Positions 54,784 to 63,630 are shown, numbered from the stretch's first letter. The stretch is 64,000 nt of DNA from Pyrinomonadaceae bacterium (GCA_021228405.1 JAJQRF010000016.1:16842-80841), one strand, 5' to 3'. Translations and numbers: made by a program. The notes: generated by a model not told the origin, from the letters alone.

Positions 54784-55425
54784 ATGAAATATGAAAAGTT
54801 TTTGAAGTTGAAATTTTTGGTTTTGCTGTTAGTCATATTTTCCGCTTGTGCGGATAAAACGGCTCAAAACGATGCTTATCAGAATTCGGCGGCTCCGGTC
54901 AGATATTTAAAGATCGAAGATGTCGATTTCAAAAACTTTTCATATTCATACGGCGAAAACGATAAAAATAAGGTCACATTGAGCAACGGCGAAAAGCCTT
55001 ACGGCGGGCTCAACGATCTCGCCTTCAGTTTTAATAAAACCCAGTTTGCCGACCTTACGAAAGACGGCAATGACGAAGCCGTCGTCGTTTTGCTTCACGG
55101 AAACGGTGCGATCGCTTCAAATGTGGTCGCGGTTTACACGCTCGAAAATCAACAACCGAAAAAACTTTGGAGTTTCTATCTCGGCTCGGAAACAAACGGG
55201 CGTTTGAAAGATATTTACGTTGTGGAAGATAATTTGGTCGTCGAAGTCTTCGGAAAGAACGAATTTGACAAAGCCCAAAACGAATTCAGGTTTTCGCCCG
55301 ATTTTAATCCCGCCGAGGCTTTCTGCTGTCCGAAAAATTTTACGCGCTTTAATTTTAATTGGAACGGCGAAAGATTTGTTTCCCGGGAAAAGCCGCAGGT
55401 TTCTGAATATAAACCGGAAAACTGA
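54784..55425 (+). CDS. Lipoprotein of unknown function, first of a tandem pair
   Basis: 213-residue predicted lipoprotein: hydrophobic signal ending FSAC, with Cys near residue 22. The mature part contains FADLTKDGNDEAVVVLLHG (an FG-GAP-like Asp-Gly-Asp turn), KDIYVVEDNLVVEVFGK and FCCPKNFTRFNFNWNGERF. The next gene is clearly related. Similar lipoproteins with a D-x-DG-x-DEA turn and a late Cys-Cys-Pro are widespread and uncharacterised. It starts 17 bases after ettA and may be read through from it. Confidence 0.75.
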   Translation: MKYEKFLKLKFLVLLLVIFSACADKTAQNDAYQNSAAPVRYLKIEDVDFKNFSYSYGENDKNKVTLSNGEKPYGGLNDLAFSFNKTQFADLTKDGNDEAVVVLLHGNGAIASNVVAVYTLENQQPKKLWSFYLGSETNGRLKDIYVVEDNLVVEVFGKNEFDKAQNEFRFSPDFNPAEAFCCPKNFTRFNFNWNGERFVSREKPQVSEYKPEN

Positions 55426-55606
55426 AAGCGAACGATAAATCTGCGAGCGGAACGAAAATAAAAAAGATCGGAGAGATTTTTTATTGTTCAATAGTTTGCT
55501 TATCATTTCCGAGATTTATTCAGGGTTTGGTTTTGCGCTTTTCGCGTTGTTTTCGATAAGATTGAATTATCCACCTGCTATACAAACAACCGACGTAAAA
55601 TAATCG

Positions 55607-56416
55607 ATGAAAATTCTAATGAAAATGATGGCAGTTTCTCTGCTGATATGCGGCATTTTTTCTGCTTGCGGAAACAGCACGGAAGATTCCCAAACCGTTG
55701 TCACAAATACTGCGGCTAATGCAAACGCGCAGGTTGTCGCGGAGCCCGCGCCGAACTCGAATTCAGAAAAAGCCCCAACGCCGAATCTCCAAGCCGAAAT
55801 TCTCGATGACAGAAACAAAACGACCGTTTCGCCGCTCGGCAAATTCGATTTCAAGAATTTTGAATACGAGCTTCCGCGCGGCTGGCAGGATTCGGACGGA
55901 AACAAAGCCGTTCTGGAAAACGGGATTCGCCGGATGACGGAAGAACCGAAAAAGATCGGTCTGGCGTATGTGACGACCAAATTTATGGACGTGACGGGCG
56001 ACGGTCAGGACGAAGCGTTCGTGATTTTGAAGATTACGACGGGCGGTTCGGCAATTCCGCAAGTCGTTTATATTTACGAATGGAAGGACGAACAGCCGGA
56101 ACTGCTCTGGTTTTTCCGAACAGGCGACCGGGCGGACGGCGGTTTGAAGGATTTGCGCGTGGAAAACGGTGAGCTGATCGTTGAAATTTTCGGTCAAGAC
56201 CGTTACATTTTAGGCGAAGGCGAAACGCGCAAATTAACGGGCGATGACGAACAAATCTGCTGTCCGACATATTTTACGCGTTCGGTTTATAAATGGAACG
56301 GCAAGAGTTTCCCGATTCAAGGAAAACGTTTGACATATTCGACGACCGACAAAAACGCGCCGCCGCGCGAAAACGTCATCGAAATTTTTGAAAAAGAAAA
56401 CGGTGGGAAAAAATAA
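55607..56416 (+). CDS. Lipoprotein of unknown function, second of a tandem pair
   Basis: 269-residue predicted lipoprotein: signal ending FSACG (Cys near residue 23), then an Asn/Ala/Pro-rich linker. The folded part mirrors the preceding gene: FMDVTGDGQDEAFVILKI, LKDLRVENGELIVEIFGQ and ICCPTYFTRSVYKWNGKSF align with it. A local duplication is the simplest explanation. Function unknown. The 181-base gap upstream shows no gene. Its end overlaps the next gene's start by about 14 bases. Confidence 0.75.
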   Translation: MKILMKMMAVSLLICGIFSACGNSTEDSQTVVTNTAANANAQVVAEPAPNSNSEKAPTPNLQAEILDDRNKTTVSPLGKFDFKNFEYELPRGWQDSDGNKAVLENGIRRMTEEPKKIGLAYVTTKFMDVTGDGQDEAFVILKITTGGSAIPQVVYIYEWKDEQPELLWFFRTGDRADGGLKDLRVENGELIVEIFGQDRYILGEGETRKLTGDDEQICCPTYFTRSVYKWNGKSFPIQGKRLTYSTTDKNAPPRENVIEIFEKENGGKK

Positions 56417-57887
56417 AGGCTTATTTCTGTTGATAATCTATTTCGCTCTGGCGATCTACTTACTGCCGATGTTTCCTTACGGCGGTTCGGCAAACGAACT
56501 GACAGACTGGGCAACCGCCGCTTCATTGATCGAAAAAGGCTCGTTCGACATCGCCTGGACGGAAGATTTGATCGGCAAAAACGCCGACAGCGTCAAGATC
56601 GACGATCGGGTTTATTCCAAAAAAATGCCCGGAACCGCCGTTTTAACCGCACCTTTTTACGCCGTAACGAGAATCTTTGTCGGCGCGCCCGACGCTTCAA
56701 ATATCCGCGTCAGTTGGTTTTTGATGCGGTTTTTTATTTCTACCCTTCCGCTTTTTCTGCTCGCTTTTTGGCTCTATAAAAGCGATGCGGATGAATTTTC
56801 GCTTGCCGCAGTTTTGTTTACTACGCCGATTTTTATTTACAGTTTATTGCTTTATTCGCACGTTTTTGTCGCCGTGACGATCTATTTTGCTTTTCGTCTG
56901 CTCTTCGATGAAAGATTTACGCTTAGACGCAGCACGCTGGCGGCGGGTTTTTTGTCGGGATTAGCGATAATAAATGAATTTACGGCAATTTTTCCGACCA
57001 TAATTTTCGGGATCGGACTTTTTTTTACCGATAAACGCGAACGAAACAGCCGGATTTATTTCTACATCCTCGGCGTATTACCCTTCTTAATCGCACTGAT
57101 GCTTTATAATTACACACTTTTCGGCGCGGTTTTTTCGATGTCTGACGCTTATCAATCCTCGGCGGGAACGTCGGAAATCGTCGGGCAAAATACGTCCTTG
57201 ATCGGGTTGCCTTCGCTTTCAAATATTTATTTACTGCTCTTTTCGCCTTCGCGCGGTCTTTTTTTCTATTCGCCGATACTGATCTTTTCGGTCATTAATT
57301 TTTTCAGGTCGAAAGAAAGAAGAACTCTTCGGCATCGCGTAAAAATTGCGGCGATCGCCGTTTCGGTTTTGTTCGTATGCGGACAAACGGACAGCGGCTG
57401 GATGTTTGGCGCAAGACATCTGATATTCATAATTCCGCTCCTGCTCGACACGTTTTTCGATGGTGAAATCTATGATTTTTCCAATATCTGGCAAGGTTTT
57501 CTGTTCGGGCTTTCATTTCTTTTTTGCACGATTCCCGCGCTGACCTTTCCTCTCGCGCCGCCCGAGTTTCAGTTTCCGCACAATGATTTTTTCGGCTCGC
57601 TTTTATTTTATGAAACGTGGATAATGCCGAATTTGCTGAACAATTCCGGCATTTCAACAAGCCTCTGGACAATCATTCCCCCATCACTTTTACTCGTTTC
57701 GGCACTCTATTTTGTTTATGAAAATGTGCGCCGTCCGAAACGTTTTGCGCTTGGCTTGTTGTTTGCCGCAATCATTTTTGCCTTTTACAGCTTTTTACCG
57801 AATCTCGACGATAAGAAAAAAGAATCGCGCCGCGCAGAAATTATCGAACGCTACTTAAAACCCGAAAATCGTTCGGAAAATTTTTAG
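56403..57887 (+). CDS. Polytopic membrane protein, GT-C-like
   Basis: 494-residue integral membrane protein with about ten or more helices. An acidic first periplasmic loop is suggested by GSANELTDWATAASLIEKG and DRVYSKKMPGTAVLTAPFYA, similar to GT-C glycosyltransferase-like proteins of unknown substrate. Other recognisable stretches are FSPSRGLFFYSPILIFSVI and GARHLIFIIPLLLD. The start is taken as GTG at 56403; a TTG at 56388 is in frame. It overlaps the lipoprotein gene, so it is probably co-transcribed. A transferase role is inference only. Confidence 0.7.
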   Translation: MGKNKGLFLLIIYFALAIYLLPMFPYGGSANELTDWATAASLIEKGSFDIAWTEDLIGKNADSVKIDDRVYSKKMPGTAVLTAPFYAVTRIFVGAPDASNIRVSWFLMRFFISTLPLFLLAFWLYKSDADEFSLAAVLFTTPIFIYSLLLYSHVFVAVTIYFAFRLLFDERFTLRRSTLAAGFLSGLAIINEFTAIFPTIIFGIGLFFTDKRERNSRIYFYILGVLPFLIALMLYNYTLFGAVFSMSDAYQSSAGTSEIVGQNTSLIGLPSLSNIYLLLFSPSRGLFFYSPILIFSVINFFRSKERRTLRHRVKIAAIAVSVLFVCGQTDSGWMFGARHLIFIIPLLLDTFFDGEIYDFSNIWQGFLFGLSFLFCTIPALTFPLAPPEFQFPHNDFFGSLLFYETWIMPNLLNNSGISTSLWTIIPPSLLLVSALYFVYENVRRPKRFALGLLFAAIIFAFYSFLPNLDDKKKESRRAEIIERYLKPENRSENF

Positions 57888-57933
57888 GATGCCGACTGAT
57901 TTTCTATTACTTTAAAACCTGATAATCGGCATC
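57888..57933 (+). terminator. Weak terminator-like inverted repeat
   Basis: GATGCCGA / TCGGCATC with a 30-base loop, followed by TTCTTT, directly after the stop codon of the membrane protein. The loop is long, so termination is uncertain. Confidence 0.4.
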
Positions 57934-58017
57934 TTCTTTAACAACTAATCAAACTTTCGCCTTTATTTTAATGATTTCGCCGATCAAAATAATTTTCTAC
58001 TTTACAATATAAAGTTC

Positions 58018-58046
58018 TTGACAAAAAAAATAACTTAGCATATATT
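58018..58046 (+). promoter_or_regulatory. Strong sigma-70-type promoter for a leaderless transcript
   Basis: TTGACA (58018-58023), a 17-base spacer and TATATT (58041-58046): a near-consensus housekeeping promoter. The expected start point, around 58052-58054, lies immediately before the ATG at 58056, so the message would be essentially leaderless. Confidence 0.75.
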
Positions 58047-58055
58047 CCATTGTGT

Positions 58056-58679
58056 ATGGGACAAGCGCAAGCCTTCAAAACAGAAGAAAAGGAAACCAGA
58101 CAGCCGATAAACATCGGCGATCGGGCAATGGATAATTTGAAATTTATCCGCGAAACGATGGAGCGTTCGGCGGTTTTCACGAGTGTTCCGGGTTACGGCG
58201 GGATTTTGATGGGGGCGACGGCGATTGTCGCGGCGTATATCGCGCATTCGCAAATATCCATCCGGGATTGGCTGACGGTTTGGCTGACGGAAGCGATTCT
58301 GGCATTTTTTATCGGGCTTTTGGCGATGTGGCAAAAAACGAAATTATCAAAAACCTCGCTTTTTTCGACACCTGCCAGGAAATTGATAATGAATTCACTG
58401 CCGCCGATGCTTTGCGGTGTTTTTATCACGCTCGGACTCTGGCGTTTCGGACATTTTGAAGTAATGATCCCGACGTGGATTTTATGTTACGGTGCGGCGG
58501 TTGTTTGCGGCGGCGCGTTTTCGGTCAAAGTCGTGCCGATCATGGGCTGGTGTTTTATTGCGCTCGGCGCGGTCGCTTTTTTTCTGCCGGCAAATACGGG
58601 ACAAGTAATGATGGCATTGAGTTTCGGCGTTTTGCACATCGTTTTCGGGGCGATCATCGGACGCAAATTCGGCGGGTAA
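58056..58679 (+). CDS. Five-helix membrane protein of unknown function
   Basis: 207-residue membrane protein. A polar N-terminus (about 35 residues, with DRAMDNLKFIRETMERSAVF) is followed by about five helices (GILMGATAIVAAYIA, a helix around AILAFFIGLLAMW, a third around CGVFITLGLWRF, and two more before IGRKFGG). I believe the DNLKFIRETMERS segment is conserved in related acidobacterial proteins, which supports the early ATG. A later ATG at 58128 is possible. It is upstream of a winged-helix regulator. Confidence 0.72.
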   Translation: MGQAQAFKTEEKETRQPINIGDRAMDNLKFIRETMERSAVFTSVPGYGGILMGATAIVAAYIAHSQISIRDWLTVWLTEAILAFFIGLLAMWQKTKLSKTSLFSTPARKLIMNSLPPMLCGVFITLGLWRFGHFEVMIPTWILCYGAAVVCGGAFSVKVVPIMGWCFIALGAVAFFLPANTGQVMMALSFGVLHIVFGAIIGRKFGG

Positions 58680-58683
58680 GAGA

Positions 58684-58773
58684 TTTGCCTACGAAACACA
58701 CGAAAGAAACGAAAAAAAGAAAACTAAAAAATATTTGCATTTATTTCGAGAGTTTCGTGTATTTCGTGGGCAA
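58684..58773. repeat. Dispersed inverted-repeat element, copy 2
   Basis: The left arm at 58684-58705 differs from copy 1 at two bases; the right arm at 58753-58773 (TTTCGTGTATTTCGTGGGC and two more bases) is identical to copy 1. The centre is AT-rich and different. It ends nine bases before the ATG of the regulator at 58783, just as copy 1 ends shortly before its downstream ATG. Confidence 0.85.
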
Positions 58774-58782
58774 TAAAAAATT

Positions 58783-59175
58783 ATGGGAAGAAATACGGCA
58801 TTAAAAATCGAAGAAGGTTCGGGAGAAACGCCGAAAAAATCCGCTTTGCGGATTGAAAAAGCGGCGGAAAACGTTTCAAACGAGCTCGACAAGATCATTC
58901 ACGAACGGATGCGTCTGGGCATAATTTCGGCTCTCGCGGCGAATGAGAGTTTGTCGTTTACGGAACTGAAAAATCTTCTCAACACGACGGACGGCAACAT
59001 CAGCGTTCACGCCCGAAAACTGGAAGAAGCAGGTTATCTCGTTTGCGAAAAATCTTTTAAGGGGCGCGTTCCTTTAACCGAATACCGCATTACGAACGAA
59101 GGACGTGAAGCCCTGAACCGTTATTTGAATCATATGGAAACCTTGATAAATGCGATGAAGTCGGGTTTATCGTAG
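58783..59175 (+). CDS. Winged-helix transcriptional regulator
   Basis: 130-residue DNA-binding protein. After a charged N-terminus, RLGIISALAANESLSFTELK and LNTTDGNISVHARKLEEAGY form the helix-turn-helix and recognition helix, and YRITNEGREALNRYL closes the wing and dimer helix. This is the MarR/PadR-like winged-helix type (HTH_34 style) with the usual NTTDGNISVH recognition segment. It is preceded by a membrane protein and followed by two others, so it may control this block. The effector is unknown. Confidence 0.85.
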   Translation: MGRNTALKIEEGSGETPKKSALRIEKAAENVSNELDKIIHERMRLGIISALAANESLSFTELKNLLNTTDGNISVHARKLEEAGYLVCEKSFKGRVPLTEYRITNEGREALNRYLNHMETLINAMKSGLS

Positions 59176-59231
59176 CAAGAGCAAATAATAAGAGTCGATT
59201 CGTCAATCATTTGCAAGATTTGGACGAATTT

Positions 59232-59579
59232 ATGAACGCGATAAATAATTTGCCGGAAAAGAAAAACGGAGCTTCGGTCACATCATTGATTTTTGGAATT
59301 TTGGGTTTGGTCACGCCTGTTTTTGCGGTTTTGATCTATGTTCTTTTGACTTTGGACGTTCGGGACGACGGCTGGCTCGCGGTTTTTGTGATTGTCGGAG
59401 GTCTGGTCTGGTGGTCAGCAATGACCGTTTTAAGCTTGATTGCGCTGGCGGCGGCTTATTTCAGAAAGGAGAGCGGAAAAGCCAAAGTTTTCGCAACTGT
59501 CGCTACGGCATTGTCCGTAATTTGTATTTTAGGAATTGTCGGATTTTTCGTGATTGCGGGAAGCTTATCTAAATATTGA
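59232..59579 (+). CDS. Small DUF4190-like membrane protein
   Basis: 115 residues from the ATG at 59232 (a TTG at 59211 would add seven). Three helices: ASVTSLIFGILGLVTPVFAV, AVFVIVGGLVWWSAMTVLSL and ATALSVICILGIVGFFVIAG. The pattern resembles short DUF4190-type membrane proteins, but I cannot confirm it. The next gene starts one base after the stop, so the two are probably co-transcribed. Confidence 0.6.
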   Translation: MNAINNLPEKKNGASVTSLIFGILGLVTPVFAVLIYVLLTLDVRDDGWLAVFVIVGGLVWWSAMTVLSLIALAAAYFRKESGKAKVFATVATALSVICILGIVGFFVIAGSLSKY

Positions 59580-59580
59580 T

Positions 59581-60741
59581 ATGAAACGATTTGATGTGGT
59601 AATAATCGGAGCCGGGCTAGCCGGACTGCAATGCGCCAAACTGCTTTCGCAGAAAGGCGCAAAAATTTTGCTTGTTGACCGGAAAACCGATCTGGCAAAA
59701 GGCATTCACACGACAGGAATTTTCGTGCGGAAAACTCTGGAAGACTTTGATTTTCCCGAAGGAACGCTCGGAAAACCGATTAAAAACGTCACGCTTTATT
59801 CGCCGAAATTGAAGGAAATCAGGCTCGAAAGCGAAAAGGAAGAATTTCGCGTCGGGAAAATGGGATTGATCTACGACGAATTTTTGCAAGATGCGGTTGC
59901 CGAAGGCGTTCGTTTTGCGAGAGGAACTTCGTATAAAAATGCGGAAATGAAAGATGGCGAAACGATTGTCAACCTTGAAAAAAAAGGCGAAGCATATTCG
60001 GTCATTGCAAAGGTTCTGATCGGCGCGGACGGCGCGAATTCGCGGGTGGCGAAGGATTTGAAATTGGATGAAAACAAAGAATGGATCGTCGGTTACGAAG
60101 AGGTTTTTCATTCAAAAACTTCGGATAAAGAACCGCGTTTGCATTGCTTTCTGGATGCGAAACTCGCGCCGGGGTATCTTGCCTGGATCGCTGACGACGG
60201 TGAGGAAATCCACGTCGGCGTTGGCGGCTACGCCGCTGATTTCAATCCGCGCGAAGCCCTAAAATGTTTCAGGCAAAAAACGGAAAACGTCTTTGACTTT
60301 AATGAATTGGAGTTGGCGGAAACGCGCGGCGGAAGAATTCCGGTCGGCGGGGTTTTACGGAAAATAGCCAACGAAAACGGAATCCTGATCGGCGATGCGG
60401 CAGGTGCGGTTTCGCCTCTGACGGCGGGCGGACTCGATCCCGCGATGCGGCTTTCAAAATATGCGGCTGAAATCGTTTGGGAAAGATTGCAGAGCGAAAA
60501 TCCGAAAATTTTATTGAATTACTCCGGCGAATTGTTTCGGGCGCGTTTCGTTTCGCGGCTATGGATGCGGAAAATTATTAAAACTTTTACGAATCAAAGA
60601 CTTTTGGAACTCGGCTTTGCATTTTTGCGCGGAAGAATCGGACAAAAGTTCGCCAAACACGTCTTTTTCGGACGCGGTTCGTTTCCCGATATAGAAAGCC
60701 GACAGTCAACGGTTATCAGCTATCAAAAATCCGAAATTTGA
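59581..60741 (+). CDS. FAD-dependent oxidoreductase, geranylgeranyl-reductase-like
   Basis: 386-residue flavoprotein. The ATG at 59581 gives the FAD-binding GAGLAG (residues 10-15) right at the N-terminus. LIGADGANSRVAKDL and GDAAGAVSPLTAGGLDPAMR are the second and third flavin motifs typical of geranylgeranyl reductase and related FAD_binding_3/PHBH-type enzymes. It may reduce polyprenyl chains of lipids or quinones. The C-terminal tail (QSTVISYQKSEI) is encoded by repeat-like DNA and is probably not functional. It follows a small membrane gene closely. Confidence 0.85.
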   Translation: MKRFDVVIIGAGLAGLQCAKLLSQKGAKILLVDRKTDLAKGIHTTGIFVRKTLEDFDFPEGTLGKPIKNVTLYSPKLKEIRLESEKEEFRVGKMGLIYDEFLQDAVAEGVRFARGTSYKNAEMKDGETIVNLEKKGEAYSVIAKVLIGADGANSRVAKDLKLDENKEWIVGYEEVFHSKTSDKEPRLHCFLDAKLAPGYLAWIADDGEEIHVGVGGYAADFNPREALKCFRQKTENVFDFNELELAETRGGRIPVGGVLRKIANENGILIGDAAGAVSPLTAGGLDPAMRLSKYAAEIVWERLQSENPKILLNYSGELFRARFVSRLWMRKIIKTFTNQRLLELGFAFLRGRIGQKFAKHVFFGRGSFPDIESRQSTVISYQKSEI

Positions 60742-60751
60742 AATTATTTTT

Positions 60752-62416
60752 ATGAACGAGAGAACGAAAACAGGTTTGGAAATCTTGCAGGCGGCGGTTC
60801 TCGTAGGAGTTTTGGGCGACGTTCTGCTTCGCGTAACTCCGTGGGGAATCAACGTTTTTTTGTTTGTCGGTGCATTGGTCGCGGCAATGACGATGTTGTT
60901 TCTACGGCGGAAACAGGAACTTTGGAGTCCGCAGACGGTCGCGCTCAACGGTGCTCTGGTATTTTTTGCGGCGATGTTCGTCTGGCGCGATTCGACCGAA
61001 TTAAAGACGGCGGACGGTCTTGCTATTTTGACGATTCTGGCAATTCTGACGCTTCCGGCAATGAAAATAAAGACGCATCTGGCGGGAGTTTTTCACTACG
61101 GAATTTCCGCCGCGTGGTCGGGAATCAGCGCGGCTTTTGCGCCGTTGGTTTTGCTGTTCGGCGACATTGAGTGGAAAACCGTTCCGCAAACCGGCTGGAC
61201 GAAACATCTCATTGCCGTTCTGCGCGGAATGGCGATTGCAATGCCGATTCTTTTGATTTTCGGCGCATTATTTGTCGCGGCGGACGCGGTTTTTCAGGGA
61301 ATCGTCGAGCGAACTTTGAATATCGAGATTGACGTTCTGGTTTCGCACGTCTTTTTGATCGGCGTTTTTTCGTGGTTTACGGCGGGTTATCTGCGCGGTT
61401 CTCTTTTCGGCTTCGGATCAGATTTAACCGAAGTAAAAGAGCAAGTAAAAGAAGAAATAAAACCGCAAATCTTGAGCGTCACGGAAATCACGGACGATCA
61501 AACGCCGAAATCGGAGGAAAAACCGAAAACCGAAGAAAAATCGTGGACGTGGCAAAGTTTTGATAATTCGGTGATGCCGCAATTTTTCACGCTCGGCGCA
61601 ATCGAAACATCGATCGTTTTGGGATTGATAAATCTGCTGTTTTTGAGTTTCGTGATCGTTCAGATTCCTTATCTTTTCGGCGGTTTCGATCTCGTTCAAA
61701 ACACGCCTGATTTTAAACTTGCGGAATATGCGCGGCGCGGTTTCGGCGAACTCGTGGCGGTCGCCGCGCTCGTTTTGCCGATTTTATTGATTTCTCACTG
61801 GCTGTTGCGAAAGGATTCGCCTGTCAACGAAAAAATCTACCGCGTTTTAGCCGCGATTCAGATCGTTCTGCTTTTCGTGATAATGGTTTCGGCGATGCAG
61901 AGATTATTTATCTTGACAGGAAATCTCGGCTATGGACTAACGACCGTTCGCTTTTATCCGCTGGCGTTTATGATCTGGCTCGCGATTGTTTTCGTCTGGT
62001 TTGCGGCGACGGTTCTGCGCGGAAATCGGCACTATTTTGCGTGGGGCGCGCTCTGGTCGGCGATCTTTGTTTTGGGAACTTTGCACGTCGTAAATCCTGA
62101 TGCTTACATCGTTCGCACAAATGTTCGTTTGATGAATGAAGGACGCGCCTTTGATTCATATTACAATTCCAATTTGAGCGACGACGCGATTCCGGTTTTG
62201 CTCGAAAATTTGCAAACGATGAATTTTCAAGACCAATGCACCGTGAAACGGAATCTTTCGTGGCGTTTGACTCAAACTAAAAACAAAAACGACATTCGCA
62301 GTTGGAGCTATTCGCGTTGGAATGCTCGAAATGAAATGAACAGGTTTGGTGAAGGCTTTGACCTGACGAATTGCCCGGAGAATACGAGAAGGCAGAGCGA
62401 GTTTGATGATTTTTAA
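60752..62416 (+). CDS. Multi-pass membrane protein of the DUF4173/DUF4153 type
   Basis: 554-residue polytopic protein with about twelve helices. The segments AVLVGVLGDVLLRVTPWGIN at the start, DVLVSHVFLIGVFSWFTAGY in the middle and FVWFAATVLRGNRHYFAWGA later recall DUF4173 proteins. A charged loop rich in Glu/Lys (residues about 228-265) divides the helix bundle, and the C-terminal 90 residues are soluble with RTNVRLMNEGRAFDSYYNSN. Function unknown. It starts ten bases after the oxidoreductase, suggesting an operon. Confidence 0.75.
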   Translation: MNERTKTGLEILQAAVLVGVLGDVLLRVTPWGINVFLFVGALVAAMTMLFLRRKQELWSPQTVALNGALVFFAAMFVWRDSTELKTADGLAILTILAILTLPAMKIKTHLAGVFHYGISAAWSGISAAFAPLVLLFGDIEWKTVPQTGWTKHLIAVLRGMAIAMPILLIFGALFVAADAVFQGIVERTLNIEIDVLVSHVFLIGVFSWFTAGYLRGSLFGFGSDLTEVKEQVKEEIKPQILSVTEITDDQTPKSEEKPKTEEKSWTWQSFDNSVMPQFFTLGAIETSIVLGLINLLFLSFVIVQIPYLFGGFDLVQNTPDFKLAEYARRGFGELVAVAALVLPILLISHWLLRKDSPVNEKIYRVLAAIQIVLLFVIMVSAMQRLFILTGNLGYGLTTVRFYPLAFMIWLAIVFVWFAATVLRGNRHYFAWGALWSAIFVLGTLHVVNPDAYIVRTNVRLMNEGRAFDSYYNSNLSDDAIPVLLENLQTMNFQDQCTVKRNLSWRLTQTKNKNDIRSWSYSRWNARNEMNRFGEGFDLTNCPENTRRQSEFDDF

Positions 62417-62454
62417 GAACAAATTTCTTGCTATTCAAGTTTTATTTCATTAAG

Positions 62455-62489
62455 ATGAAGGCACAAGTTTTTCGAGCTTGTGCCTTCAT
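62455..62489 (+). terminator. Strong hairpin after DUF4173 gene
   Basis: Perfect 13-base stem ATGAAGGCACAAG / CTTGTGCCTTCAT with a nine-base loop (TTTTTCGAG). Only a short T run follows, so it is either a terminator or a small palindromic repeat. It precedes xerD by 28 bases. Confidence 0.6.
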
Positions 62490-62516
62490 TTCAAAAACGC
62501 TTTCATCTAAGTCAAA

Positions 62517-63443
62517 ATGCCGGAACAATTTTCAAAAAAACGTGATTTTGTGCGCGAATATCTGCTTTATTTGCAGGTCGAAAAAGGCTTGGCGAAAAAT
62601 TCTCTGGAAAGTTACGAGCGCGATTTATCGAAATTAAAAAGTTGGACGCAAAGAAATAATTTTGATCTGCTCGGACTTACCCGGAAAGATTTGCGCGAAT
62701 GGCTGATCGATCTGGCGGGCGAAAATCTGTCGGAAAACTCGAAACGAAGAATGGTCAGCACGCTTCGCGGGTTTTACAAATTTTTGATGTTTGACGGTCA
62801 TCTCAAAAAAAATCCGGCTGAAGATTTGGACGCACCGCAAAAAAGCTTTTATTTGCCCAAGTTTTTGAACCAAAACGAGGTCGAAAATCTTTTGTGCGCG
62901 CCCGATGTTTCGCAGGAAACCGGGTTGCGCGACCGTGCAATTCTGGAATTAATGTATGCTTGCGGTTTGCGCGTTTCGGAAGCAGTCGATTTAAAGATCA
63001 GCGATGTCGACATTGATCTGGGAATCTTGACCTGCAAAGGAAAGGGAAGCAAAACACGCAAAGTTCCAATCGGAAAAAGCGCGGTCGAATGGCTAAAAAG
63101 CTATTTGGTTTTACGTCGCAAAAAAGATAATATTGAAATACGGAATTTGTTCGTAAGTAGTTTGGGAAAACCGATCAGTCGGCAGGTTATTTTTAAATTT
63201 ATCAAAGAATACGCGGGAAAAATCGGATTGAAAGATGTTTCACCGCACACTTTGCGGCATAGTTTTGCGACGCATCTGATTCAAAACAGTGCCGATGTGC
63301 GTTCGGTTCAGCAAATGCTCGGACACGCGGATATTTCGACGACACAGATATATACGCATATCACGGATGTGCGTTTGCGGAAAACTTATGAAAAGTTTCA
63401 TCCGCGTGCTCAAGGAAAATCAAATTTTAAAGAAAATCCCTGA
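62517..63443 (+). CDS. xerD: Tyrosine recombinase XerD
   Basis: 308-residue tyrosine recombinase, partner of the XerC at 34817. The N-terminal core-binding domain (residues 1-105) is followed by the catalytic domain with Arg152 (ACGLRVSEA), Lys176 (GKGSKTRKVP), His244-x2-Arg247 ([11 protein letters not shown]), His270 (MLGHADISTTQ) and the nucleophile Tyr279 (IYTHIT). The HPRA C-terminus before the acidic tail is typical of XerD. It acts at dif together with XerC. It is immediately followed by the tRNA cluster. Confidence 0.93.
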   Translation: MPEQFSKKRDFVREYLLYLQVEKGLAKNSLESYERDLSKLKSWTQRNNFDLLGLTRKDLREWLIDLAGENLSENSKRRMVSTLRGFYKFLMFDGHLKKNPAEDLDAPQKSFYLPKFLNQNEVENLLCAPDVSQETGLRDRAILELMYACGLRVSEAVDLKISDVDIDLGILTCKGKGSKTRKVPIGKSAVEWLKSYLVLRRKKDNIEIRNLFVSSLGKPISRQVIFKFIKEYAGKIGLKDVSPHTLRHSFATHLIQNSADVRSVQQMLGHADISTTQIYTHITDVRLRKTYEKFHPRAQGKSNFKENP

Positions 63444-63458
63444 CATTCGCTTCTCGAC

Positions 63459-63487
63459 TTGCAACTTCAAACAATCTTCGTTAATAT
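63459..63487 (+). promoter_or_regulatory. Possible promoter of the tRNA/tuf cluster
   Basis: TTGCAA, a 17-base spacer and TAATAT, about 55 bases before the first tRNA. Each hexamer matches consensus at four of six positions. Confidence 0.35.
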
Positions 63488-63542
63488 GTGAAATTTGCTA
63501 ATCGGCTCAGGAAGTTGATGTAAGCAATAAATAAAATTAAAC

Positions 63543-63630
63543 GCATGGGTGGTCGAGCGGTCAATGGCATCGGGCTGTAAACCCGACGGATTAATTTCCT
63601 ACGTAGGTTCAAATCCTACCCCATGCACCA
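63543..63630 (+). tRNA. tRNA-Tyr (anticodon GUA)
   Basis: Acceptor arm GCATGGG / CCCATGC, D arm, anticodon stem TCGGG / CCCGA enclosing GTA at 63577-63579, long variable arm as expected for tyrosine, T arm with GGTTCAAATCC, and an encoded CCA. First gene of the Tyr-Gly-Thr-tuf cluster. Confidence 0.97.

Noticed and set aside
58018..58056. AT-rich region checked as a dif site for XerC/XerD
   Set aside because: The apparent symmetry (TTAGCATATATTCC) does not fit two 11-base arms around a 6-base centre; it is better explained as a promoter.
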